Below, piece by piece: positions 1 through 10,133 of a DNA stretch of 64,000 nt; position 1 is the first letter of the stretch, and the number at the start of each line of letters is the position of its first letter. The stretch lies in the NCBI GenBank assembly GCA_020747015.1, contig JAGTJM010000010.1:496001-560000 (forward strand). Reading direction: 5' to 3'. A program made the position numbers and the translations under genes. This DNA comes from Pyrenochaeta sp. MPI-SDFR-AT-0127 (taxonomy: Eukaryota; Ascomycota; Dothideomycetes; Pleosporales; Cucurbitariaceae). A model generated the notes under the pieces. The model was not told the DNA's origin, made no database searches, and saw only the letters and a program-made list of their open reading frames with translations.

Positions 1-185
1 CCGTCGCGATGTCGGGCCCGTCCTGCGGTTGGATAAATTCGGGATTACGTTGGGGGAACCTCCGATTGGCTAAACTGCTTCAGGCAAGGCGTGTTGGAGA
101 GCTTGAGGAACGTCGACTTCACGATGTTCATTCGAGCGGCGACGACTCCAATTGATCCTCCCACACTACGGTCACAGATCTGAAT
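1..185. other. upstream region of NDUFA2
   Basis: Short stretch from the window edge to the NDUFA2 start codon. No reading frame here looks like a recognisable protein on either strand. It probably holds the NDUFA2 promoter and 5' UTR. Confidence 0.4.
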
Positions 186-618
186 ATGGCGTCCAAATAT
201 GCGTTTGGCCAAGGGCTGAAGGAGTTGAGATTCTTGTTCTGCCAGACCAGCGAGCACAGCGCCGCGACGAGGTATGCGATACCCTACAACTGCCTATTCC
301 TTTCGCAATGCGCACAATTGGAATGCGGGAGCACTATAGAGGGCACCCAAGCTGACTGGATAAACAGAAATTTCCTCACGCGAAGCTACCCTACCATGAA
401 GAAGCACAACCCACATACCCCGATTATGCTCAGAGAAGCTAGTGGCATCGAGCCAACCGTATATGCGAGATTTGGTACGTTGGAGTGGAATACAATACAA
501 GAGAAGAACTGACATGTATGAAACAGCCTTTGGGAAAGAGAAGAAGCTACCGCTCAAGGGTCTGGACGACAAGGCAATCGAGCAATCAGTCACCGACCTT
601 GTGCAGTCCACATCATAA
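186..618 (+). CDS. NDUFA2: NADH:ubiquinone oxidoreductase subunit NDUFA2 (B8, 10.5 kDa)
   Basis: Small accessory subunit of mitochondrial complex I, located in the matrix arm. Three exons (186-271, 368-474, 527-618) join in frame to give 94 residues, the usual family size. Introns are 96 and 52 bp with GT-AG ends. The spliced protein follows the thioredoxin-like NDUFA2 pattern: LRFLFCQTSEHS, then RNFLTRSYPTMKKHNP, PIMLREASG, and ARFAFGKEKKLPL, which parallel the human blocks KKANPDLPILIREC and ARYAFGQE. Cys19 is kept. The position of the second cysteine found in human NDUFA2 (in LIREC) is alanine here, so the human disulfide cannot form. Intron 1 is a multiple of three and has no stop, so its retention would keep the frame into exon 2. 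The start ATG at 186 gives the expected N-terminus. Splice sites are inferred from family similarity. Confidence 0.9.
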
Positions 619-1161
619 GGATTGTACACGCATGTTGAGTGCCGATGAGAAGAACATTCGAGGACACAGAGGGCCGTAGGAAGGCCTCGAAAGACATGGG
701 GCGCAAAGGCCGGCCACATCCTGTGTACATATGTATTATGGTGAATGTATTTGTCCTAATTCTATAGGACCGCATATCTGGGAAATTACGCGTCATCGAA
801 TTTCAAACAGGAGCAAAATTGACCATGAATTACTCAATTGCCCAAAATATTCAGTAGGTGAAGTTGTGAGGTGCGCGTATTCTTCAGAGACACATTTCGC
901 TCACATACCTTACCACACCTATCCCCATGGCCTCAGTTACCTATTAGCCTGAAGCCAAACGAAAATCTTGTGATGACAATATGTCTATTATTTTCGTGCA
1001 TCTTCTAGCGCCATACTGCTTTCGGGACCTTCCATCCAGTCACCTACCCCATCTCTGTGTAACAGTCCCCCCATAGCTTGTCGTATCATGCGCTCCTGCT
1101 CATTCTTCACGACCGCTATACACAACGTACATCTAGATCTTGCCCACAAGCAACATGTTAG
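619..1161. other. intergenic region
   Basis: About 540 bases between NDUFA2 and the repeat-gene remnant. Only short frames occur (for example 731-952 plus and 988-1269 minus), with no domain or convincing splice structure. It may hold the 5' end of the repeat gene, but I cannot place a start exon. Confidence 0.3.
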
Positions 1162-1665
1162 CCCCATAATCATAAGGGCTTCTTCGATGATGCTTGGAAA
1201 GCCATGGACGGCTTCGGTCAAGAGGTGGGAAAACATGTCGGCCCAGCTGCTGGCGAAGCCTGGAAACATTTAGACATGTTCGGGAAAGAAGCAGAAAAGC
1301 ATATCGTCCCAGCTGCTGACGAAGCCTGGAAGCACTAAGACGTGTTCGGGCAAGAGGCTGGGAAGACTGTTGGCCCTGCCATCGCACAAACCGTGGAGTG
1401 GGTCAAAGAGCATCCCGGCGAAACCGCGATCGTCAATGGAGCTGTTGCAGGCACAGCAACGGCTGTCGCTGCCGCAGCCACGACTTTAGCATTCGTGAAT
1501 AATACTACAGGTTCCAAGAAGAATGGAGATAAACGAACGCAGATCGAAAATGAAGGGAAGGAGGTAGAGAATCCTGTTGACGAGCTTTGCAACGACGAGA
1601 ATTGCGTCTTTGCTATTGGTGACGAGGAGAGGGTTGATGAAAGCTCACAAAAGCAGAAGACGTAA
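1162..1665 (+). pseudogene. decayed tandem-repeat protein gene with in-frame stop
   Basis: One reading frame stays open from 1162 to a TAA at 1336-1338 and then continues to a stop at 1663-1665. The frame carries 22-residue units of the form DxFGxEAxKHxxPAAxEAWKH, then an Ala/Gly-rich hydrophobic stretch (GAVAGTATAVAAAATTLAFV), then an acidic tail. The stop sits where the preceding repeat has leucine (TTA against TAA, one base different), and no plausible intron removes it. No ATG-led upstream exon is convincing. Either the gene is broken, or a short repeat peptide starting at ATG 1204 is made. I do not recognise the family. The hydrophobic segment could be membrane-inserted. Function unknown. 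Confidence 0.45.
1207..1404 (+). repeat. 66-bp tandem repeat, three units
   Basis: Three direct units of 66 bp at 1207-1272, 1273-1338 and 1339-1404, each encoding 22 codons that begin Asp-x-Phe-Gly. The first two are close copies. The third diverges in its second half, where it runs into the hydrophobic domain. The unit length is an exact multiple of three, as expected for protein-repeat expansion. Confidence 0.8.
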
Positions 1666-3408
1666 AGACTCACGAGCAAAATCACAAGAGATGATATCTA
1701 GGTGGTTTTTGAATGATTTCTGCGAATTGTCTAGAAAAGCTTGTACGCAGTACTGCAGTTCTGATCCTCGAAAGAACATTTCTCAAAGAGACTATGTTTA
1801 CGTGCGGTGTCAGCAGACAGATAATTACTTGCATACACACTATTGAACAGGTTCGTTATCATTAACAACTAAGGGCTGATTGCAATCTGATGATATACTA
1901 GGAAGAACCCCTCGACAGAACCTAATATCACTCCATCCGCAATAGTGCCCAGCATGTAGCTATGCAAGCCCCAGAACATGCGCGATAGGGACATTGAACC
2001 AGTAGCCAGTTGTCTCCATCTGACTGTATGAACGCTGGGCTCAGTATGTATGTACTGCTGTGTGGAGATGTCTCTGTACGACTATATGGCTTGAACTTGA
2101 ACCTAACGGCTTCACGGCCTTCAGTTACTGGCGTAGGGACTTATCTTTTCTGAAGATTTTGCTCTGCCACTATTCTGAACTGTTGATTCGGCTATGCTGA
2201 GCTCGGAGATCTTAGCTGGACTTTCGATTGATTGTCAATGTGCTTGATAGTCAGGCTACCATCAAAGAATAGTCGATTAGGAACGAACACAAAACTATAA
2301 AGGCTTCCACAGTGGCCTCATACTGGGATGTCACGGCCACAATCTCGATCAGGATTACTACATTAGCAACTGTTAAGACAATGACTATCACAAGTACAGC
2401 CTGAGAGCTAATCTTGCAGGGCGGAGGCGCTCTTCACGTGCACGAGCCGGGATTGGGGCGGAGCCATTGCACTCCTCGTCTTCCATGTCGGTGTGTGCTC
2501 TCCTCCTCAGGCGACAAAAACGAAGAGCACAGAACGTGCATGGTACCAAGCATTCCTGCGAATCGGGTAATATTATGAATGATGACCCGCGCGAGCGTGA
2601 ACCCAATGAGATGCAAGCTCGAAATGACCTATATGTATCTGATATGTCCTGTCCTTGGACCTATCAACATCATTTGCAGCTGCGCCTCTACAGCAGACAC
2701 ACGAGATCGATGGCACCGCTCGCTACAATATTTGATGGAGATGTGTCAAAGAAACGGAAAAAGAACCATACATCGAGTCAGGCCCCCTAGCCAAGTAGTT
2801 TGTAACCTCGACTAAGAGCGAACAATCAATATGACGATCTGTTTGTTTCTGAACCATGTTCACCCCGCACCACCACCAGCACCACACACACCAAATTGAA
2901 ACCTCAGACATTAAAAGACCTGCAACACAATTCTCACATTGATCACCTCCAAGGCTGTGCTCGACGAGGCTGCGCATTAATGGGCAAGCGTGCATGAAAC
3001 TAGCCCCAAACTGCGCCCGGACCTCCGTGCAATTCGGCATCCTCGCATTGGCATAGGGTCTTGCGCTGACACCCCACCATCAGCACTATATTTTTACCAC
3101 GATGCCGTACGACGGTAAGCGGAGAAGGCAGGCAATAGTATGCGAGGATTGAAACTAGTCTGCCTGACTGTGCTGTCTTTGGGGTGAGGCGGAGCTGCTT
3201 CAGGATGCGATATGCGAGAATGGCGTGCGGCTGAGCTCAGGTGGAAAGCCTGATGTCCGTGGTGGTGCGTTCAGCTGTGCGTCTGCATTTGGGTTATTTT
3301 GAGATTGAACCCCAGGCGTTTGGCGGGCTCTCTCTTTCTCTCTCTCTTCTTCGCTTTTTTCCCTGCTCCTGATCCACGTTTCGTCAGGACTGGAGTTCTG
3401 TGGAGGAC
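1666..3408. other. intergenic region
   Basis: About 1.7 kb without a supported gene. Frames at 2467-2790 plus and 2723-3040 minus have unlikely compositions and no domain. A short ATG frame at 3140-3187 (MRGLKLVCLTVLSLG then stop) looks like a signal peptide followed by a GTGAGG donor, but no acceptor joins it to the next gene in frame. A CT-rich tract lies at 3328-3351. Confidence 0.4.
3328..3351 (+). promoter_or_regulatory. pyrimidine (CT) tract upstream of membrane protein gene
   Basis: A run made almost only of C and T lies about 60-80 bases before the ATG at 3409. CT-rich tracts near transcription starts are common in filamentous fungal promoters. The regulatory role here is inferred from position only. 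Confidence 0.35.
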
Positions 3409-4810
3409 ATGTCTTCCTCTCTCGACCCCGAGTGTCCCTCAGATCCCAATGTTCCGATTCCATCAGGCTGTCCGGGACACGCTCCAAGCGAACAAGATGA
3501 TAGAGTTACAGTATTTACAGGAACAGCGCCATCAGGGCCTGACGAAAGTCCTAACAGTGAAAATGGAGGTGCAGGAGCATCCCAAAGTACGGGCATAGAG
3601 AAGCCGGTCCCAACCGTTACTACCACCCCAACAACGAAGGTAAACCTAGTCGGACCGAGTGCATCATTTGCATCAAGTACGGATGTAGCAGCAGCAGCAA
3701 GCCCGGGCAGCAGTAGTGGTTCGCTTAGCACCGGCGCCGTGGCGGGTATAGCCATTGCAATGTTGATAGTTGGGGGAGTAATCGCGTTCATTGTTGCCTT
3801 CTTTTTATTCAAGAGACGCAGTAGAAAGCAGGATACAAATGTAAACGCCGCAAGATATACAAGCTATGCCGACTCCACACCTGAGCTTGTCATGATGCAA
3901 CAGAAGACTGCCAGCCTGGGAGGCAGAAACAGCCCTTATGTCCAGGTCTCGCAAACACCTATTTCAGCACCAACTCCTGCCTTGATTCCAGCCCCGGCAC
4001 CTATCCAGCAAACAAACTCATACGATGTGGCCAGCTTCCTGCCTCCTGCAGCACATGACGAGACGATCCACAGCCGCGTCTCCACCCTCTTCAGCGAACT
4101 TCAACGCTATGTCGAGACCTACTACCGCGATGTACACGCTAGCATCACACCTAGCATGGAGCCTGAACTCGCTAGATTTGGTGCAAGGGATGTGAATATG
4201 GCGGAGCTTCTGCAAGACTGCTCGAGCCCGCCAACGGCCATTAAGCATGCGCTTGCAGCATACGTATTGGGCATCACAGGGCCGAAACGGGAAGAGGAAG
4301 GGGAGACGTTGTTCCCGGAGGAGTTGAATGGTGTGCAGGTACGAAACGGGGATGAGCCGATATCTGGTAAGTTTGATCTTGGAATGTTCATACGAAACGG
4401 CTATATCCTAACCTTTCTTCGTAGATACAAATCTCGCAGCTGCTACGACCCTCCACCGCCGTCTATCTGTCTTCCTGTACACATCCACACACTCTATTTC
4501 CAATCCTCGTCGATCCTGGAACTTCCAATCCGATATTCGCGAAGCAGCGGAGCACTTCTCGCTGACTTTCTTCCCCTGGGCGAGCCCTACAGCTAGTGAT
4601 CAGGAGAAGGAGGAGGACCTTGCACGCATCATATCAGAGGCTCTTGAACTACGGATCTGGCTCTTTGGACAGCCATTTGTGTATGAGTTTGAGTGGGAAG
4701 CCACAGGCAGACGCGGCGTTTTGATTTGTCCCACGTTGGTACGACGGCCGGACGAGAGTGGTGAGGGTCGAGGGAGGGTGGTGGTGGAGGGCACTGTTGT
4801 GGGACAATGA
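3409..4810 (+). CDS. single-pass membrane protein with conserved cytoplasmic domain, function unknown
   Basis: Two exons, 3409-4366 and 4425-4810, joined over a 58-bp GTAAGT...TAG intron with a CTAAC branch site; 447 residues. The N-terminal ~108 residues are Ser/Thr/Pro-rich and look extracellular. One transmembrane segment follows at about residues 110-134 (AGIAIAMLIVGGVIAFIVAF), with a basic KRRSRK stop-transfer. The cytoplasmic part has a Pro-rich linker and then a folded-looking domain with STLFSELQRYVETYYRDV, IKHALAAYVLG, HFSLTFFPWA and LELRIWLFGQP. I know this arrangement from uncharacterised ascomycete proteins with a TM plus a C-terminal helical domain. No signal peptide is present from this ATG, so an upstream exon may be missing. 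Role unknown, possibly cell-surface sensing. Confidence 0.7.
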
Positions 4811-6922
4811 AATATAGTACTGCCTCGACTGCCACGTATTGACCTTATTAATGGACGTTGATTTTATGTCCAACTTGTGCTGCTCGACACAGAGTGACTA
4901 GTTTGGACTTCCATTCAAGCTTCCATGAGACTACTGCGACAGAAGATGCTAACACTTTCGTCGACGCACTAACAACCATAACCTTGGGTCCTTGTCACAG
5001 CATGTGGGTTTAAACCGTTACCTGGAAGTATCTTTGAGCAAGCACCTGATTCGTTCCGCAATCATGTCCTCGATACATCTGGGCCAGCTGCGTCATGTTC
5101 GGTAGCGGGACCCCGCAATGATAATCCACGCCAAATATCAATCTCCAAGCTCTCCCATTGGTCGGGGTTGCAAGGCAAAAAAAAGCGCCCAGATTTCGAC
5201 ATAACGTCAGCCAATGCTCCTACCCGGCACCCAAGTGTGTAGCCGTCGTCGCTATGATGACGGAATCATACATTGCCAAGGTTTATTTGGAGAAAGGGTA
5301 ATCGAGATTACCATAGTCCATCGCAACATGCCCAGCCCCTTGGGTTGTTGTGTGGAGAAATCGTGGCTTTTTTTTTGGAAGACAAACCTAACAGTTTGTA
5401 TGAGAAGAGTTGTGACGGCAGGATATTCCCAAGTAGGCATACTTCTAGAATGTCTATGGGCCACATGCACACCATCCCAAGCCGAACTGGAAATCAAATT
5501 CATTTACGAGCGAGCGCCCCGGCCGGCATAATATGGCTAGGTGAAAAGCTTAGCGTAAACCACCGCCCGACTTTTCTTAAAGTGTACTGCGCCTTTTATT
5601 TTTCCACATTCCACAAAGGAGAATTAAATCAAATTCTCTGTATAATCCCATACCATTGGGCTGACAGTTTCCATTTCGATACAAGAGGGAAGATGGTTGG
5701 GATATGCGTGAATTGCCGGTGCCTCGGACGATCATTGCTGCTTCCCCAGGCCCGAGTGACTGAGCAACACACTGCTTCAGGGCCGTGTCGAACAACCCTA
5801 ACGCACCAGAACGTCTGTGCGATCGGCCATCGTGTCATTTCAACAACTGCTCGTGGAATGCAGATCTTGCCTGTGAAGCAAACAAATTGGTGGTGTGCAT
5901 GGTGTCATACCAAGCTCTGTGGGACAGCATGCTGGGTGCGGTCAGTGACGATCAGTGGCTTGCAGATGGCCGTCTTCGAAGCACTCGGTACACATGGGCA
6001 TCGAGCATGCAGCAGCATGAACATGCGCCAATGCATGTCCTGGGAGCGTAATGCCTGCTCCAAGGTGCCATTGCAGCATAGGAAATTTGCTTGGTTGCGG
6101 TTCCTCTGCCTCGCCTAGCTCGGTACTTCGGAGGACAGCGGTCGCATCGTGGACAGCAGAAGCTCTGCCCATGGCACCCACATACGCTCGCACAACGGCG
6201 AAGAAGCAAAGCAGGGCGCACGATATGTGCCAAACAACTCCCGTTGCAGCAAATTGGCGGCCAGATCAGCGCACCAATGCCTTTCTGTTGCGGCGGCCGC
6301 GGTTGCGGGTGACTGGTAATCCGGAGAAACGGAGCCATGATAGGGCCTGGTCGAAGCTATCCAGGTTGGTGAGTGGCTCCCGCCCAGCGAAGGAAGCTGT
6401 GGGCCCAGACAAAGGCCAGACAGAAAAGACAGTTCGTCATATTCCATGTCCCCGCAGAGCGCACGCGGAGGGGTAAGGGCATCCAGCAGCACAGCGATCG
6501 GTCGGCTTGGAGAAGCTGGTTGCTCATAAGGCGAGCAGGCCGCTCGCCCACCAGGCATTACAAACTCGCATTCCCCCCTTCTGCACCCACGTCCTCTCGT
6601 AATCACTCACACCCCTCCCCCTTGAGTACACAAATTGTAGCTCCACTTGGAACAGGCAGTTTGTTTCTCCGAGACTCGACCGTTTGCAGCAGCTTCAACT
6701 GGGGCCCCAGCGGCAAGCAAGCGTAGCCCCGAGCCCTTTACCCGGAATTGAGACATAAATCTACATAGAGACCCGTAAAACTGTCACCCGAGGCTCGCAC
6801 AGCTCCTGGCCGTCTTCCCGGTCCCTTTTAAATACCTTGCTCGCGACATTTGAGCGCGTCGAGGCCGAGCTCGCACACCCCCCACCCACCACCCACAGGC
6901 TACCTATTTCCGAGTCACCACC
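4811..6922. other. long intergenic region and probable acetyl-CoA synthetase leader
   Basis: About 2.1 kb with no supported gene. A 281-codon frame at 5273-6118 starts at TTG, is very rich in Cys, His, Trp and Arg, and matches nothing I know, so I treat it as chance. The last few hundred bases are C-rich and likely hold the promoter and 5' UTR of the acetyl-CoA synthetase gene. Confidence 0.45.
6880..6885 (-). promoter_or_regulatory. possible CreA-type site before acetyl-CoA synthetase
   Basis: CCCCAC on the plus strand is GTGGGG on the minus strand, which fits the SYGGRG consensus of the fungal carbon catabolite repressor CreA. It lies about 40 bases before the start codon of a gene whose family is glucose-repressed in Aspergillus. 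A six-base match is weak evidence, and the site may lie in the 5' UTR. Confidence 0.2.
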
Positions 6923-9391
6923 ATGTCTGAAGGAAACGTGAAGCCGTCCAATGGGCCCGTCGTGGCTGAGGCCCACGATGTCGACACATTCCACGTCCCC
7001 AAGGCTTTTTACGAGTGAGTTGCGGTTTTGTTTGGTCCATTGCATCATCGCGCCCCGAATCATGACAAGTGCGGCGGCCGCCCAAAGTTGTTGCGAGTCG
7101 CGCGACAGGGCGGGGTGACCCCGCCAAACTGAGCCATTCACGGTCGCGATTACGTCGCGTCTCAACCTGGACCGAAATGGGTTTTTTTTGTTGCTTCGTC
7201 GGCCGCACGAGCTAATCAGTCTTGCAGCAAGCACCCGCACTCGAAGCCGCATCTCGAGAACCTCGAAGAATACCAGAAGCTGTACAAGGAGTCCATTACC
7301 GACCCAAAGGGCTTCTGGGGCAAACTCGCGCGCGAATTGCTCACGTGGGAGCGCGACTTCCAGACGGTGCATGCCGGCAGCTTCGAGGAGGGCGACAATG
7401 CGTGGTTTCTCGAGGGCAAGCTGAATGCCAGCTACAATTGCGTTGATCGCCATGCCTTCAAGAACCCAGACAAGCCTGCAATCATCTACGAGGCTGACGA
7501 CACGGATGATGGTCGCGTCATCACATATGGAGAGCTCCTCCGCCAGGTCTCCAAACTCGCCTTCACCCTCAAGGAGATGGGCGTCAGGAAAGGTGACACT
7601 GTCGCGCTCTACCTGCCCATGATTCCCGAAGCAGTCATTGCGTTCCTCGCCTGCTCACGTATCGGCGCTATCCACTCTGTCGTGTTCGCCGGCTTCTCAT
7701 CTGATTCCCTGCGCGACCGCATCATTGACGCTGAGAGCAAGGTCGTCATCACCACCGACGAGGGCAAGCGTGGTGGCAAGACCATCAGCACCAAGAAGAT
7801 TGTCGACGAGGCCCTCAAGCAGTGTCCTGATGTCAGCCACTGCCTGGTCTTCAAGCGCACAGGCACTGAGATCCCCTGGACCAAGGGCCGAGATCTATGG
7901 TGGCACGAGGAGGTCGAGAAGTATCCCAACTACATTGCACCCGAGACCATGAGCTCAGAAGATCCGCTCTTCTTGCTCTACACCTCTGGCTCCACCGGCA
8001 AGCCCAAGGGTGTCATGCACACCACTGGTGGCTATCTCATTGGAGCAGCAGCAACCGGCAAGTACGTCTTCGATATACACGACAACGATGTCTTCTTCTG
8101 TGGTGGTGATGTAGGCTGGATTACAGGCCATACCTACGTCGTATACGCCCCTCTACTGCTTGGTGTCGCTACCGTCGTTTTTGAGGGCACTCCCGCATAC
8201 CCAAACTTCTCCCGCTATTGGGACATTGTCGACAAGCACAATGTCAGCCAGTTCTACGTTGCTCCCACAGCGCTGCGACTGCTCAAGCGTGCCGGTAACG
8301 AGCACGTCAAGCACCAGATGAAGAACCTCCGGATTCTAGGATCCGTGGGTGAGCCAATTGCCGCCGAGGTCTGGAAGTGGTACTTTGAGATTGTTGGAAA
8401 GGAGGAGGCACATGTTGTTGATGTAAGCACTGGCTGTGGAGCTCGTATCAGAGAGATTTCTAACGTGTGCGCAGACCTACTGGCAAACCGAGACCGGCTC
8501 ACATGTCATCACGCCTCTCGGTGGAGTCACTCCCACGAAGCCCGGATCAGCCTCCCTGCCGTTCTTCGGTATCGAGCCTGCCATTATCGACCCTGTGTCA
8601 GGGGAAGAGATTCACGGCAACGATGTCGAGGGCGTTCTGGCCTTCAAGCAGCCATGGCCAAGTCTGGCCCGCACAGTCTGGGGAGCGCACAAGCGATACA
8701 GGGACACATACCTGAACGTGTACAAGGGCTATTACGTGAGTACAGACAGGCTCAGAATGGGACGAGTGCTAATGTTTGCAGTTCACTGGAGACGGTGCCG
8801 GACGTGATCACGAGGGCTACTACTGGATCCGGGGGCGAGTTGATGACGTTGTCAACGTCTCTGGGCACAGACTGTCAACTGCCGAGATTGAAGCTGCGCT
8901 CATTGAGCATCGTAAGTGTTGTCAGTCGTGATGCTTAACTCCGTACTGACAGGCAGTGCAGACCAGGTGGCCGAGGCCGCAGTTGTCGGAATTAACGACG
9001 AGCTGACAGGCCAAGCAGTCAACGCATTCGTAGCGTTGAAGGAGGGCAACGAGTCAACTGACCAGGTAAAGAAGGACTTGATTCTACAAGTGCGCAAGTC
9101 AATCGGGCCATTTGCAGCACCCAAGGCGATTTTTGTGGTTCCAGATCTGCCCAAAACACGATCGGGCAAGATCATGCGCCGTATTATGCGTAAAATTCTG
9201 GCGGGAGAGGAAGACCAACTGGGCGACACATCGACGGTAAGCCAAACATTTGACAGTTCACTGCTCACGGTGGAGTTGATGGTGACGCGTTCGTGGTGGG
9301 GTGAACCCGGGCTAACGGCTTCTGGCAGCTTTCGGATCCGTCGGTTGTTGATAAGATCATTGAAATTGTGCACCAGTCCAAGAAGAAATAG
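6923..9391 (+). CDS. facA: acetyl-CoA synthetase (acetate-CoA ligase)
   Basis: Activates acetate with ATP and CoA to acetyl-CoA; needed for growth on acetate and ethanol. Six exons (6923-7014, 7228-8422, 8475-8735, 8782-8911, 8962-9236, 9329-9391) give 671 residues, the normal size of fungal FacA/ACS1. Visible ANL-superfamily motifs are YTSGSTGKPKGV at about residue 282, GCTYWQTE-equivalent VVDTYWQTETGSH, FTGDGAGRD, and the C-terminal catalytic and acetylation motif PKTRSGK with Lys629. The 213-bp first intron is the longest here. For intron 4 two acceptors are possible (after 8952 or 8961); I chose 8961 because IEHHQVAEAAVVG keeps family length. No peroxisomal or mitochondrial signal is obvious, so it is probably cytosolic. 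Identity is secure; only exon edges are inferred. Confidence 0.95.
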
Positions 9392-10133
9392 TCGGCTCGA
9401 CTTGGCGAACAAGCGGCGGCAGTGAGGGTTGCCAGCGCGAGTGGTTGAGCGGGCAACAGGGCTCGCTTTGGGCGAGGTGCAGGCCGAGGATAGGGCAGCA
9501 GGCGAGGCCATGCTGTTGGGTGGTTGACAGGCGCCGGGTCGAGCGGCTCTGACGGTGCAACACCAGCGGCGTGTGGACGCACGACAAAGTGCAAGTGTAT
9601 GGATAGTTTTTTCTGGACATTGCGCCGCTATGTTTAGTACCCGCAATCCTAATTGACGACGTTGATGTTCCCATGGAGCGTGTGCGTGTGCATAAACCCG
9701 TCGACTCCCTGCGTGCTTGCGACAGGTCAAGACCGATCAGGACAGACGAGGACAGCCAGGGCGGGCCAGGACAGGCTCCATGACAGTGTAGACAGCAGTT
9801 CGTCGCCACGTTCGCCGCCGCCGTCTTGGACAGGGGAAGACTGTCTGGGGCAGCGAAGTTTCATTCGTGTCGCGCCCAGGCTCCGTCCTTCCGCCAGCCG
9901 GGCCGCCAAGCGCGATGGCTGACAGGGCTGTGCAGTGATTACGACTCTTCTTCCATTGTCGCTCGCCATCGCCTTTGCAGTTACTGTTCATTTTTGCCTC
10001 TGTTAGTGTATTTTGTATCTACGTACCGTTCCCCCCACCAAATGTCGTTCGCTGCGTGCTTGTAGATTTGCTTCATTTCTTTCCAACACGCCCCCCTACC
10101 ACTTCTCCTCGACGGAGACCCGCGCCACACGTA
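9392..10133. other. intergenic region
   Basis: About 740 bases between the acetyl-CoA synthetase stop and the ADAM start, on the same strand. It contains a GC-rich patch with GACAG-type short repeats around 9720-9790 and a pyrimidine-rich stretch near 10070-10110 just before the ADAM ATG. No coding potential is apparent beyond shadow frames. Confidence 0.4.

Noticed and set aside
988..1387. Minus-strand frames antisense to the 66-bp repeats
   Set aside because: They mirror the repeat periodicity of the plus strand, which has the better protein-like sequence and domain order.
5273..6118. 281-codon plus-strand frame before acetyl-CoA synthetase
   Set aside because: It starts at TTG, has many Cys, His, Trp and Arg, no domain and no splice signals that improve it. 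Length alone in GC-rich DNA is not enough.
6051..6606. Several 60-160-codon frames on both strands before acetyl-CoA synthetase
   Set aside because: Overlapping frames on both strands at once, typical of GC-rich noncoding DNA; none has recognisable motifs.
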